A stretch of DNA of 64,000 nucleotides from Tenacibaculum adriaticum. GTDB lineage: Bacteria > Bacteroidota > Bacteroidia > Flavobacteriales > Flavobacteriaceae. Numbering within the stretch: the first letter of the stretch is position 1; each line of letters starts with the position of its first letter. Below the pieces are notes generated by a model. The model was not told where the DNA came from and did no database searches. It saw only the letters and a list, made by a program, of their open reading frames with translations. Made by a program: the position numbers and the translations under genes. The stretch is taken from NCBI RefSeq assembly GCF_008124875.1, contig NZ_VNIA01000001.1, positions 178,847 to 242,846 on the forward strand, given 5' to 3'. This document shows, one piece after another, positions 8,636-18,226 of the stretch.

Positions 8636-9958
8636 ATGAAATTCTTACAACGGAGCTTACTATTAGTTTTTACTTTACTAATTTTAATTGTTTTTTTTAA
8701 TTATCCCAAACTTAACATTATCGCAGGATACTCTGCAAAAAGCACAGCTTCTTCAGTTTTTTTAGCCAATAGAAGTTTAGAATTTACCGATACTACAGAT
8801 AATGATTTTTCTCCAATCAATTTAGCTTTAGATGCTGTTAATGAAAAGGAAAAGTCCGCAACCTCTTCTGCTTTTGGTTTACTTACCAGAAAGGCTATTT
8901 ATAGAGAAGGTTTAGGAAGCGTTTTAATTACCGATAATTTTAATCCTAAAAACACTCCTTTAGTCCCAAAAAGAAGTAAACCGAATAATGAAACTCCGTT
9001 CCCTTACGGTAATGCAACACCTAAAGACAGTGTTTTTGCTAATATAGACTACTCTTTACTAAACAACACTGTAAGCTCAATGTTTAACGATACCAACAAA
9101 ACAAGAGCAGTTGTAGTGATGTATAAAGACAAAATTATTGCCGAAAAATATGATGCAGGTTTTGATGAAAAATCACGTTTATTAGGGTGGTCGATGACTA
9201 AAAGCATTACTGGTACTTTATTTGGTATTTTACAATGTCAAGGAAAAATAGATGTTCGAGCAAAAGCTCCAATAAAAGAATGGCTAAACGATGATCGCAA
9301 AAACATAACTATTCATAATTTATTACAGATGAATAGTGGTTTAAAATGGGATGAAGATTATAATTCAATCTCGGATGCCACAAAAATGCTTTTTCTCGAA
9401 GAGGATATGACTAAAATTCAAATTAAAAAACCTCTTATAGGCAAACCAAATGAAACTTGGAATTACTCTTCAGGAACTACTAACCTATTATCTGGAATTT
9501 TAAGGCAACAATTTAAAACTCATCAAGAGTATTTAGATTTTTGGTACACCCATTTAATTGATAGAATAGGTATGAATTCTATGATTATAGAAACTGATTT
9601 AAGTGGTAATTATGTAGGTTCTTCTTATGCTTGGGCCACTGCAAGAGATTGGGCTAAATTAGGGCTATTATACTTACACAATGGAAACTGGAATGGCGAT
9701 AATTTATTTGACGAGGACTGGGTTAAATATGCTACCACACCTACTCCTACTTCAGACGGTTGGTACGGAGCTCAAATCTGGTTAAATGAAGGAAATCGTT
9801 ATCCTGATGCACCTAAAAACATGTATTCATTTAACGGCTATCAAGGACAAAATGTGTTTATTTTACCAGATCAAGATTTGGTTATTGTTCGCTTAGGTCT
9901 CACTAAAAATGCTGATATTAATGTTTTTATAAGTGAAATATTACAATCTATAAACTAA
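8636..9958 (+). CDS. Serine hydrolase, beta-lactamase/6-aminohexanoate-dimer hydrolase fold
   Basis: A 440-residue protein anchored or exported by one N-terminal hydrophobic helix (residues 7-21). The catalytic domain starts near residue 140. It has the SxxK motif Ser186-Met-Thr-Lys189 within GWSMTKSITG and a YSSG segment (Tyr277) where penicillin-recognising enzymes have YxN. The serine-lysine-tyrosine set suggests an active periplasmic esterase, amidase or peptidase of the class C beta-lactamase-like group. The true substrate cannot be read from sequence, and antibiotic hydrolysis should not be assumed. It is divergent from sufS. Confidence 0.85.
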   Translation: MKFLQRSLLLVFTLLILIVFFNYPKLNIIAGYSAKSTASSVFLANRSLEFTDTTDNDFSPINLALDAVNEKEKSATSSAFGLLTRKAIYREGLGSVLITDNFNPKNTPLVPKRSKPNNETPFPYGNATPKDSVFANIDYSLLNNTVSSMFNDTNKTRAVVVMYKDKIIAEKYDAGFDEKSRLLGWSMTKSITGTLFGILQCQGKIDVRAKAPIKEWLNDDRKNITIHNLLQMNSGLKWDEDYNSISDATKMLFLEEDMTKIQIKKPLIGKPNETWNYSSGTTNLLSGILRQQFKTHQEYLDFWYTHLIDRIGMNSMIIETDLSGNYVGSSYAWATARDWAKLGLLYLHNGNWNGDNLFDEDWVKYATTPTPTSDGWYGAQIWLNEGNRYPDAPKNMYSFNGYQGQNVFILPDQDLVIVRLGLTKNADINVFISEILQSIN

Positions 9959-10003
9959 AAATCATTATATTATAACATTCTATGTTGTTAGTTATTTAAA
10001 GTA

Positions 10004-10750
10004 TTATTTATCTAACCATTTCTTAAAAGACTTAGCTTCACTTTTACTTACAAAAACTTTTTCTTTACCAGGATTTTCTTGGTTTAAAACAACTTCTAAC
10101 TTTAGAGAACTATGTTTAATTACTTTAGAAACAGCATTAAAATGTATAATATAGTTTCTGTTGATTCTAACAAAGTTATTTGGATTTAACTTGTTGATCA
10201 CATTTTTAATAGTGTCATCATACAAATAGCTATTTTCATTTTTTGTATAGATAAATAAATACTTTTCAAACCCATAAAAAAAGGAAATTTCATCAGTTTC
10301 TATTGATACCAGCTTATTTCCTTGATTTACTAAAAACCGCTTCTGATAAGATCCTTTTTTAGATTCAGAATTTTCTGAATTTTGTTGAAAAGTCTTTTTA
10401 AACGACTTGAATTTTGTCAAAGAAGCTTCTAAATCTTCTATATCGAAAGGTTTTAAAAGATAATCTATAGCAAAATGCTTAAAAGCTTGTACAGCATAAT
10501 CATTGTAAGCTGTTGTAAAAATAATTGGGGCTGTAATACTAATCTCTGGAAGAGTCTCTAAACTATTACCGTCTGCCAAATGAATATCTAAAAAAATCAA
10601 ATCCGCAGAAGATTTTTTAAAAAAAGTCTTCATTTCCTCTACTGAATATAACCGTTGAATGGAGTGAATTAACAAAATGTTTTGCTTCTTCAAATTATCT
10701 TCCAAATTGTAGGCTGCTAAATCCTCATCTTCTACTATTACAACGTTCAT
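10004..10750 (-). CDS. LytTR-family response regulator
   Basis: A 248-residue two-component regulator. Residues 1-120 form a receiver domain with acidic pocket EDED (residues 7-10), phosphoacceptor Asp55 (LIFLDIHLAD) and a conserved lysine in LLKPFD. Residues about 140-248 form a LytTR DNA-binding domain (FVRINRNYIIH). It lies downstream of susD but is separated from it by a terminator at 10801-10830, so it probably has its own promoter. The only kinase of the matching LytS type nearby is at 18227-19780, on the other side of the protease-SusCD genes, which it likely serves. Confidence 0.92.
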   Translation of the reverse strand: MNVVIVEDEDLAAYNLEDNLKKQNILLIHSIQRLYSVEEMKTFFKKSSADLIFLDIHLADGNSLETLPEISITAPIIFTTAYNDYAVQAFKHFAIDYLLKPFDIEDLEASLTKFKSFKKTFQQNSENSESKKGSYQKRFLVNQGNKLVSIETDEISFFYGFEKYLFIYTKNENSYLYDDTIKNVINKLNPNNFVRINRNYIIHFNAVSKVIKHSSLKLEVVLNQENPGKEKVFVSKSEAKSFKKWLDK

Positions 10751-10800
10751 AATACTTAATTATATGATCAAAAATACATAAATATATACACCAAAATAAA

Positions 10801-10830
10801 AAAAGCCTAACATCAATTTGTTAGGCTTTT
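10801..10830. terminator. Terminator after the SusCD operon
   Basis: AAAAGCCTAAC and GTTAGGCTTTT form a perfect 11-base stem with an 8-base loop. It lies 41 bases past the susD stop and before the response regulator start, so it should end the leftward protease-susC-susD transcript. Confidence 0.85.
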
Positions 10831-10871
10831 AACTATTAAATATCACCTAATAGTTTTATTAATCCAAATTA

Positions 10872-12191
10872 CTATAAGTTAGGGTTATTAAGCTTTGCAC
10901 TACGAGGGTATTGTAATGTATATCTTGGGTCATTTTGCTCAAGAGTATATACTGTACCATCATAGGTGTGAGTGATTTCTTTTTGATTATTTCTTCTTAA
11001 ATCAAACCATCTATGCCCTTCTAAAGCCAATTCTCTTCTACGTTCTTCAAATAATCTTTGAGTATATTCTGCTTCATCCATAGACTGAATCTCAGTATTT
11101 AATGTTGTAAAATATGCTGTAGTGTAACGATTTTTAAGCAAGGAAAGTAATGCTGTTTTAGATGCGTCTAATTGATTTAAGTTCAATAAAGCCTCTGCTT
11201 TTATTAAGTAAAGCTCTGAAGTTCTCATTGAACATATAAAATCTTGAGTTCCTCCTTTTCTAGCTTTATAGTTAGTTCCATTTTCAACAAAATACAAGTC
11301 AAAACGTAAATCGTTACCTCTGTCATATGAAGCAATTAAGTCATTTGATATAAAAGAAGCATTATTCATTTTATACCCAAACACGTCTTCTAATGCAAGA
11401 ATAGATTCTGATGAATTATATTGATTTGGCAATGTGCTATCTACATTAAAATCTACGAGTGTTTCATTATATGTTAATGCCTTATTTGCTGATTGTAATG
11501 CATTGTCCCAATTTTTCATATAAAGGTTAACTCTAGCTTCTAAAGTATATAAAGCACTTTTAGAAAAACGGTAGTTCTTACCAACTTCTTGAGTATTTAC
11601 ATTAATAAGTTCTTTAGCTCTTTCAATGTCTGCTACAACTTGTTCATAAACAGTTGCCACAGAAGAAGGAGATAACACCTGTTCTAAATCTGTTATCAAA
11701 ACAATAGGCACTCCTTTATCTTGACTAGAAGTTGTAACATTATATGGCTTACCATAAAGGTTTACAAGGTCAAAATAAACGAAAGCTCTTAAAGCATAAG
11801 CTTCTCCTATTAATTGATCCTTTTCTTCAGATTGTTTTATTGTAGAAACACCTTCATTTATAATATGATTCGCATAAAAAACTGTTGTATAAAACGAAAG
11901 CCATGGATATTCAAATGTTATAGGATCTGGATTCGTATCGTTCCAAAGGTAAAAATCCTTAAAAAAAGGAGCATCATCTGTACTACTATCCAAAATCAAT
12001 TCATCTGACCTAAACGCTGCATAAGACTTATGAACTGGAAATGCATTATAAGCTGTTGTTATTAAAGCTCTATTTTCTTCTAACGTTTTCGGGATTACTT
12101 TCCCTTCTGGTTCTATTTCAAGAAAATCATCACAAGAAATAAAACCAAGACTCATTATTAATACGAGTGATATGTTTATAATTATTTTCAT
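10872..12191 (-). CDS. SusD/RagB family nutrient-binding outer-membrane lipoprotein
   Basis: A 439-residue surface lipoprotein. The signal peptide ends in LGFISC with Cys20 as the lipidation site, followed by DDFLEIEPEGK, the usual start of mature SusD proteins. The helical repeats of the SusD fold are seen in LIGEAYALRAFVYFDLVNLYGKP-like segments, and the C-terminal FEERRRELALEGHRWFDLRR motif is intact. SusD proteins cap the SusC barrel and hold the nutrient. It follows susC by 12 bases. With the neighbouring protease, a peptide ligand (as for RagB) is more likely than a sugar; this is inference. Confidence 0.95.
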   Translation of the reverse strand: MKIIINISLVLIMSLGFISCDDFLEIEPEGKVIPKTLEENRALITTAYNAFPVHKSYAAFRSDELILDSSTDDAPFFKDFYLWNDTNPDPITFEYPWLSFYTTVFYANHIINEGVSTIKQSEEKDQLIGEAYALRAFVYFDLVNLYGKPYNVTTSSQDKGVPIVLITDLEQVLSPSSVATVYEQVVADIERAKELINVNTQEVGKNYRFSKSALYTLEARVNLYMKNWDNALQSANKALTYNETLVDFNVDSTLPNQYNSSESILALEDVFGYKMNNASFISNDLIASYDRGNDLRFDLYFVENGTNYKARKGGTQDFICSMRTSELYLIKAEALLNLNQLDASKTALLSLLKNRYTTAYFTTLNTEIQSMDEAEYTQRLFEERRRELALEGHRWFDLRRNNQKEITHTYDGTVYTLEQNDPRYTLQYPRSAKLNNPNL

Positions 12192-12203
12192 TTTTTATTT
12201 TTT

Positions 12204-15200
12204 TTAGAATGATACATTAACTCCTAATGCAATAGATCTTGGGATAGGTTGTGCATAAATATTCCCATACGTTTCTGGGTCAAAATAACCTGAATAATCA
12301 GAACCTATAACAAATAGATTTCTTCCTTCTAAATTAAACCTAAACTTACTTATGTTTAATTTAGATGTTACTGAACTCGGTAAACTATACCCTAATCGAA
12401 TACTAGAAATTCTAGCATAACTTATTTCCTTCACATAAGTATCTAAATACCCCATTGTGTTAATCGCATTCCCTCCAGAAAACCATTTATAAGCCATCCA
12501 AGAATCTCCTGTCCCCGAAGTTTCTCCTACAATAGCTGGTAAATTAGAACCAGTATTAGATGGTGACCATGCATTTAAAATATCTCTAGTATAATTTTGA
12601 CCTCTATCAACTTGAGTTGAATTATATGGTAAATTTTCAGTTACCGTTTGTTTTAAGTTGAAATTTACTGAAGCGGTTAAGTCGAAATTTTTATATTTTA
12701 TGGTATTTATAAGACCTCCTGTATACTTAGGGTCTCTATCTCCAACATAAGTAAATAAATTTCTAAAATCTTCATTACTTAAATTTGACTGTGATAGGTA
12801 TCCTGGGAAAAAATCTGCCCAAGGATCGAATAAATCAAAAAATTCAACGGCAGAAACTTTTTCGTCTCCTTTCCAAAACATAGGGTAACCGTTTTCATCT
12901 ATCCCAGCCGTTTTTAATGCAAAAACTGCATTTACAGGTAATCCTTCTCTAGATGGGAAAAAGCTATTTTCTGCAATTTTAATATTATCTACATTACTTT
13001 TATTATGAGCAATATTAAAACTGGTAGTCCATTTAAAATTTTCAGTAACTATGTTTTTTGTCGAAAAAGAAATTTCGAAACCTTTATTTGAAACTTGAGC
13101 CCAATTAAGGTTCGTAAATTCAAATCCGTTTTCTAAAGCAATAGATTTTAACCCAATTAAATCAGAACTTTTTCTTGTATAAGCATCAAAGCTTAAATTA
13201 ATCCTGTTGTTAAACAATCCAATATCAGTACCTACATTATAATTCTCTGTTTTTTCCCAACGTAACTTACCATTTGGTGGAGAAGTAACTGTAATTGCTT
13301 CTTCATTCGTATTAGGTAATACAGAAGCTTGCCCGTAAGAACCAACAACAAAAGGAGAAGTATTTCTATCGATATTTCCTTGTAAACCATATGAAGCTCT
13401 CAAACGTAAATCAGAAATTACATTACTGTTTTTAAGAAATTCTTCTTCAGATAATGCCCAAGCTGCTGAAGCAGACCATAATGGAAGATATTTATATTTA
13501 GGATCTACCCCAAATAAATTAGACCCATCGTAACGAACACTTCCAAAGACAGTATATCTTTTATCATAAGTATAAGAACCTGTAGCATAAAAAGAAGAAT
13601 ATGCGTTTTCTGTTGTTCCTCTCAGGTAGGCTCTATAAATAGACTCATTTGCAGTAGACTCATTAGGAAATATAATAGGAGTAGTAGTCAATGTTTTAGG
13701 ATTGTACCCAAAACCTTGTGTTGCTATAGTTTTACCATATGTTTTTCTAAGCTCCGAACCAATCATTGCATCAATCTCGTGCTTACCTGCAATTTTAGTA
13801 TTGTACTCTAACAAAGATTTCCAGTTATACTGAAAAAAACTATCTTCTTGGTTTTGAATGATTCCTCCCTCTGGTAAAAAATAATAATAATCCCCTAACT
13901 GAGAATCATATCTACGACTTCTTTCTTTTGCCTTTCTAGTGAAATAAGTATCAACACCAGCATACTTTTCTGTACTACTTTGATCTACTTGTAAACCTAA
14001 TTGAGTAGAAGCTTTTAAGTCTTTAGTTAATTTATACGAAGCATCAACAATCGCTTTTAAAGCATTATTTTTTAAATTATAAGAAGTATTGTTTCTTTCC
14101 TCAAGAAAGTTAAAAGGAACATGTCTTCCATCTAAACCTTCAATATCTTCATCATATAAATACATTCCATCTTCATTAAAAGGGGTAAGGTATGGATTTA
14201 CGTTTCTTGAATAATTAGAAGGATTGGTAAATGCGTCCGTTCCTGTAATATATGATTCCTTTTTAGAATGTGAGCCTAATAAAGAAATTCCTACATCAAA
14301 TTTATCAGATAATTGGTAATTATTTTTAAGAGTAACATTATAACGTTTAAAACCTGTACCAATTGTTGTTCCTTCTTCGTCATAAAGACCCAAAGAAAAA
14401 TAATAATCAGAAATATCGTTACCTCCAGATATACTTAAACTGTATTGCGAATTAACAGCTGCTTGGTATAACAAGTTACCCCAGTTGGTATTATTAGATT
14501 TTAAATTATTAATACTGTTTTGTGTAGAATTACTCAATGCAGAAAATCCTCCGTTTCTATAAGCATCTAACTCACTACTACTATTTAGTATTCTCATTAC
14601 TGCACCTTTGTCTGATCTAAAGTCTAAGTCAGTACGATTGGCTAGAGCTAATTCAAAATCTACTTTTTCAGCAGCTGACATTAAATTAAGTTTGCTGAAA
14701 TTTGGACGCATACTGTAAAATGTATTCGCTGAGAAATTAACTCTCATTTGTCCTTTTTTTCCTTTTTTAGTAGTTACAACAATAACTCCATTAGATGCTC
14801 TAGCACCATAAATTGCTGTAGCTGCTGCATCTCTTAAAATAGTAATATCTTCAACGTCATCAGGATTAATTCCTGCAATACTGTAGTTTCTTAATTGGTC
14901 AATATTATCTTTATCAGAAAAATCAGGCACATCATTTCCTTCAAGAGGCAATCCATCAACTACCCAAAGAGGATCTTGTGGCCCTGATAAAGATGCTGTA
15001 CCACGAATTCTTATTCGAGAAATAGTTCCAGGAGAACCTGCTTGTTGAGCCACTACTACACCTGGCGCTTGCCCTTGTAATAATAAATCAACACTAGAAA
15101 CACCTATTTGATTTACATCTTCCAATTTTACTTTACTTACTGCAGAGGTAAGTTTACGTTTTTCAATTTCTTGATAACCTGTTACTACCACCTCGTTAAG

Positions 15201-15515
15201 TACATCTATTTCTTCATCTAGGGTAACATTAATCTTTGTTTGATCTCCAACAACAATTTCTTTATCAGTAAAACCTATAAACAAAAAAACAAGGATGTCA
15301 TTAGGCTTAGCTTTTATTTCAAAGTGTCCATTTTCATCTGTAGAAACACCTCTCATAGTATTTTTTACCATCACAGTGGCTTCCATTATAGGCATTTCAA
15401 ATTCATCGATTACAATACCTGTTATAATTCGCTCTTGCTCTTTTGTTGAGCCTCCTTCTTGCCCGAGACATAGCAAAGGGAATAGTAATAAAAATAGTAT
15501 TCGTATTTTTTTCAT
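12204..15515 (-). CDS. SusC/RagA family TonB-linked outer-membrane transporter
   Basis: A 1103-residue TonB-dependent transporter. The order is: signal peptide (residues 1-18), carboxypeptidase-D regulatory-like domain (about 28-110), plug domain (about 115-235, with VVDGLPLEGND and ASNGVIVVTTKKGKKGQ), then a beta barrel ending in an aromatic strand (ALGVNVSF). It moves a nutrient captured by the adjacent SusD across the outer membrane using TonB energy. It lies 11 bases after the metalloprotease stop and 12 before susD, so the three are one operon. No carbohydrate enzyme is nearby, which favours peptides. Confidence 0.96.
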   Translation of the reverse strand: MKKIRILFLLLFPLLCLGQEGGSTKEQERIITGIVIDEFEMPIMEATVMVKNTMRGVSTDENGHFEIKAKPNDILVFLFIGFTDKEIVVGDQTKINVTLDEEIDVLNEVVVTGYQEIEKRKLTSAVSKVKLEDVNQIGVSSVDLLLQGQAPGVVVAQQAGSPGTISRIRIRGTASLSGPQDPLWVVDGLPLEGNDVPDFSDKDNIDQLRNYSIAGINPDDVEDITILRDAAATAIYGARASNGVIVVTTKKGKKGQMRVNFSANTFYSMRPNFSKLNLMSAAEKVDFELALANRTDLDFRSDKGAVMRILNSSSELDAYRNGGFSALSNSTQNSINNLKSNNTNWGNLLYQAAVNSQYSLSISGGNDISDYYFSLGLYDEEGTTIGTGFKRYNVTLKNNYQLSDKFDVGISLLGSHSKKESYITGTDAFTNPSNYSRNVNPYLTPFNEDGMYLYDEDIEGLDGRHVPFNFLEERNNTSYNLKNNALKAIVDASYKLTKDLKASTQLGLQVDQSSTEKYAGVDTYFTRKAKERSRRYDSQLGDYYYFLPEGGIIQNQEDSFFQYNWKSLLEYNTKIAGKHEIDAMIGSELRKTYGKTIATQGFGYNPKTLTTTPIIFPNESTANESIYRAYLRGTTENAYSSFYATGSYTYDKRYTVFGSVRYDGSNLFGVDPKYKYLPLWSASAAWALSEEEFLKNSNVISDLRLRASYGLQGNIDRNTSPFVVGSYGQASVLPNTNEEAITVTSPPNGKLRWEKTENYNVGTDIGLFNNRINLSFDAYTRKSSDLIGLKSIALENGFEFTNLNWAQVSNKGFEISFSTKNIVTENFKWTTSFNIAHNKSNVDNIKIAENSFFPSREGLPVNAVFALKTAGIDENGYPMFWKGDEKVSAVEFFDLFDPWADFFPGYLSQSNLSNEDFRNLFTYVGDRDPKYTGGLINTIKYKNFDLTASVNFNLKQTVTENLPYNSTQVDRGQNYTRDILNAWSPSNTGSNLPAIVGETSGTGDSWMAYKWFSGGNAINTMGYLDTYVKEISYARISSIRLGYSLPSSVTSKLNISKFRFNLEGRNLFVIGSDYSGYFDPETYGNIYAQPIPRSIALGVNVSF

Positions 15516-15526
15516 AAAATTAAAGT

Positions 15527-18070
15527 TTAGGGGTTTATAACATTTGTAATTCTTTCAATTAAATCGAGATAATGAGCCTGTGTTAATTCATCACCTTTAT
15601 TTCTTTTTCTTTTTAAGAATTTCAGTAAAGTGTGTAATTCTCCTTTTTTTAAAGAGCCTATTTCTGAAGCTCTTTTTAGGGAAGTGAAATTGATATTTCT
15701 AGCAGCTATATCTCCTTTTTCTAAGGAGAAATTACAAATTGTTGGTATTTGTAATGATGAAGAAATTTGTAAAGATTTATTATTTTCTTTTTTTGAAAGT
15801 TTGTCTAAATCGACAATTAACACATCAACATAATTTTTTTGTGTCATTCGTTCGAAAAGGCTCAATGATTTATTCTTCATAGTTTTTTTAAAAACCTTAC
15901 TCCTAACTTCTTCAAACAATTCCTTTGCTGTAAATACCTTTTGATTTTTAGAATGATATAATTCCGATTCTATTATCCTCAATAATCTAGCATCATTAAA
16001 CAAATCATAAAACACACTAGCTTGTAACTCTCTAGCAAGAGTATAAGGACTATACTCATATGGTCCTAAAGGAGATTTTTTAAGAGGGTAAGTATACTCT
16101 ATCGTGTTATTTAAAAACAACCATTCAGGAATAGCAAATACATGTTTATTTAGATAACCAACAGCATCTTGTTGTATTTTATAAGGTACTGGTTCATAAG
16201 ATTGTTTATTATCTCCATGAACAGTATTATTTAAATGAATACCCCCTATATTATTTAACACATGTTTATTATACAGTTGCCATTGCCCTATAGCACCCAT
16301 ATAGAGCTTACCTGTATTATAATAATCATCTCCTTCTTCGTAAGTCCAATTAATTAAATTATTAACGACTCTTTTTAGGTTTTTAATCCCATATTCACTA
16401 GCTAATACTGCATTATCACCGAGGTCTTCAGTTTGTGAACGTGGATCTACAATATCTTTATAAGACTGCTGCTCTCCATAAAAATATTCAGGATCGCTAG
16501 AATGTTTCTTTATAAGGTTTATTAAATACTTTTTTTCTTCATCATTATTAGTAAACCACTTATACCCCCATTCTATAGCATATTTATCATAAACTCCTAT
16601 TTTCGGAGTAATTGTTGTTATATGATCTTCTGGTTGTGCCACGTAATTATACCTAGCATAATCCATTATAGAAGGTGCAGTTCCATGATGTTTTGTAAAT
16701 GTTTTTGACCGCAAAGAATCTACTTCAAAAGCATAAGAAGACCCCATATTATGCTTGAGCCCTAAAGTATGCCCCACTTCATGAGATGATACAAATCGTA
16801 TTGCCTCCCCCATATGATCGTCTTCAAAAACATTCTTTCTAGCTTTTTCATCAATGGGCCCTGTTTGAACTCTCATCCAACTATGCAAAGATTCCATTAA
16901 ATTATGCCACCATATAATGTCTGATTCCAGAATTTCACCACTTCTAGGATCTACTACAGAAGGTCCCATAGCATTTGCCTTTGGTGAAGCGGCATAAGTA
17001 ATCACAGAATACCGCACATCATCTACATCAAAATCAATATCGTTTTCACTTGGCTCTTTCGCTATAATCGCATTTTTAAACCCTGCTCTTTCAAATGTTT
17101 TTTGCCAATCTAAAACACCTTTCTTAATGTAATCCCTCCATTTTTTTGGGGTAGATGGATCAATATAAAATGTAATTGGTTTTTCAGGTTCTACCAACTC
17201 TCCTTTTAAATAACGACTAACATCTTCTTTTTTTGGTTCTAAACGCCACCTTGTTATAAGGTCTTTTTCTTTCATAGAATGTTGCTTATCGTTAAAAAAC
17301 CAGTGTTTTTTAGAAAAATAACCAATATGTTTGTCTGAGAACCTCGGCTGCATTGGAGTTTTAGAAAGCAACACAATATTACAAGCCGTTTCTATAGTTA
17401 AAGGTATACTACCTCCTATATCATTAAAAGTAGTAGAAAGAGCGGATCTAACTAAAACATTTTTGGGGAATGTTTTTATCTTTTTTATATATGATAAATC
17501 TGTTTCAGTCGACCCGCCTAGGCCTGTATCATTAAAAACATTATTAAAACTTTTCTTCTCTCCGTTAAATACTTTATTCACATTTACAACAACAGAGGAT
17601 GCTTCTTTATTTATAGAAGCTATATTAAAAACTTCAATAATAGAAGAAGAAAAATTATTTTGTACAGATTCAGTAATAGCATCATTCTTAGGTGATGTTA
17701 CCATTGGATTAGAAGTACGCACCCATACCTTGTTTAATAAAGTGTCTTTTTGAAAAGTGATGATTTTTTCCTCAAACACCATTCCTTTGTTTAAACCCGA
17801 TTCGTTAAGTGCTAAAGGAACTTTAGATATTTTATTTACTATAAGAAACTCCCTACCTAATAAAGAGTCTGGAATTTCAAAATAATAATCATTTTTAACC
17901 TTAATGATATTAAATATTCCTTTTTTCAAGGTCCCTTTCTCTATTAACTCTGCATATTTTTTTAGAGTGACTTTAGAAGAATCCTTCTCTTTTATTTCTT
18001 GAGAAACAACTGTCGTTGAGGGTAATATACAAATGATTGATATTATCAGTAGGCGTAAAAAAAATGTCAT
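15527..18070 (-). CDS. Secreted zinc metalloprotease (DUF5117/DUF4953 type)
   Basis: An 847-residue exported protein with a signal peptide (about residues 1-23, ending VVSQ). The N-terminal 270 residues match the DUF5118/DUF5117 arrangement of Bacteroidota proteases. The catalytic domain carries the metzincin motif HEVGHTLGLKHN: His430, Glu431, His434 and His440. A Met-turn candidate is Met469 in PSIMDYARYNY. No type IX sorting domain is visible at the C-terminus, so it is probably periplasmic or held by partners. It is the first gene of the operon with susC and susD and likely produces or trims the peptides they import. Confidence 0.9.
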   Translation of the reverse strand: MTFFLRLLIISIICILPSTTVVSQEIKEKDSSKVTLKKYAELIEKGTLKKGIFNIIKVKNDYYFEIPDSLLGREFLIVNKISKVPLALNESGLNKGMVFEEKIITFQKDTLLNKVWVRTSNPMVTSPKNDAITESVQNNFSSSIIEVFNIASINKEASSVVVNVNKVFNGEKKSFNNVFNDTGLGGSTETDLSYIKKIKTFPKNVLVRSALSTTFNDIGGSIPLTIETACNIVLLSKTPMQPRFSDKHIGYFSKKHWFFNDKQHSMKEKDLITRWRLEPKKEDVSRYLKGELVEPEKPITFYIDPSTPKKWRDYIKKGVLDWQKTFERAGFKNAIIAKEPSENDIDFDVDDVRYSVITYAASPKANAMGPSVVDPRSGEILESDIIWWHNLMESLHSWMRVQTGPIDEKARKNVFEDDHMGEAIRFVSSHEVGHTLGLKHNMGSSYAFEVDSLRSKTFTKHHGTAPSIMDYARYNYVAQPEDHITTITPKIGVYDKYAIEWGYKWFTNNDEEKKYLINLIKKHSSDPEYFYGEQQSYKDIVDPRSQTEDLGDNAVLASEYGIKNLKRVVNNLINWTYEEGDDYYNTGKLYMGAIGQWQLYNKHVLNNIGGIHLNNTVHGDNKQSYEPVPYKIQQDAVGYLNKHVFAIPEWLFLNNTIEYTYPLKKSPLGPYEYSPYTLARELQASVFYDLFNDARLLRIIESELYHSKNQKVFTAKELFEEVRSKVFKKTMKNKSLSLFERMTQKNYVDVLIVDLDKLSKKENNKSLQISSSLQIPTICNFSLEKGDIAARNINFTSLKRASEIGSLKKGELHTLLKFLKRKRNKGDELTQAHYLDLIERITNVINP

Positions 18071-18137
18071 AAACTAGATTAACTCTTTATTAAAAGCTGT
18101 AAAAATGAGAGATATACTCCTCTTAGACAAAAGAAAA

Positions 18138-18163
18138 GGAGTGAATGGGTTAAAAAACGGAGT
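18138..18163 (-). promoter_or_regulatory. Candidate LytTR-binding direct repeat
   Basis: On the reverse strand ACTCCGTTTT and ACTCCTTTTC occur in the same orientation, exactly 21 bases apart, in the 156-base gap upstream of the metalloprotease gene. LytTR-domain regulators are known to bind two imperfect direct repeats about two helical turns apart. The match to known 9-base LytTR motifs is partial, so this is a candidate only. Confidence 0.4.
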
Positions 18164-18226
18164 AGATGAATATTTACTAATTAAAGTCTATAAGATTAAA
18201 ATACTTTTTGAAATAACTAATTCTAA

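Noticed and set aside
17331..17753. A 140-residue forward frame opposite the metalloprotease gene
   Set aside because: Shadow of a real gene with full signal peptide and catalytic motif on the other strand; no start signals of its own.
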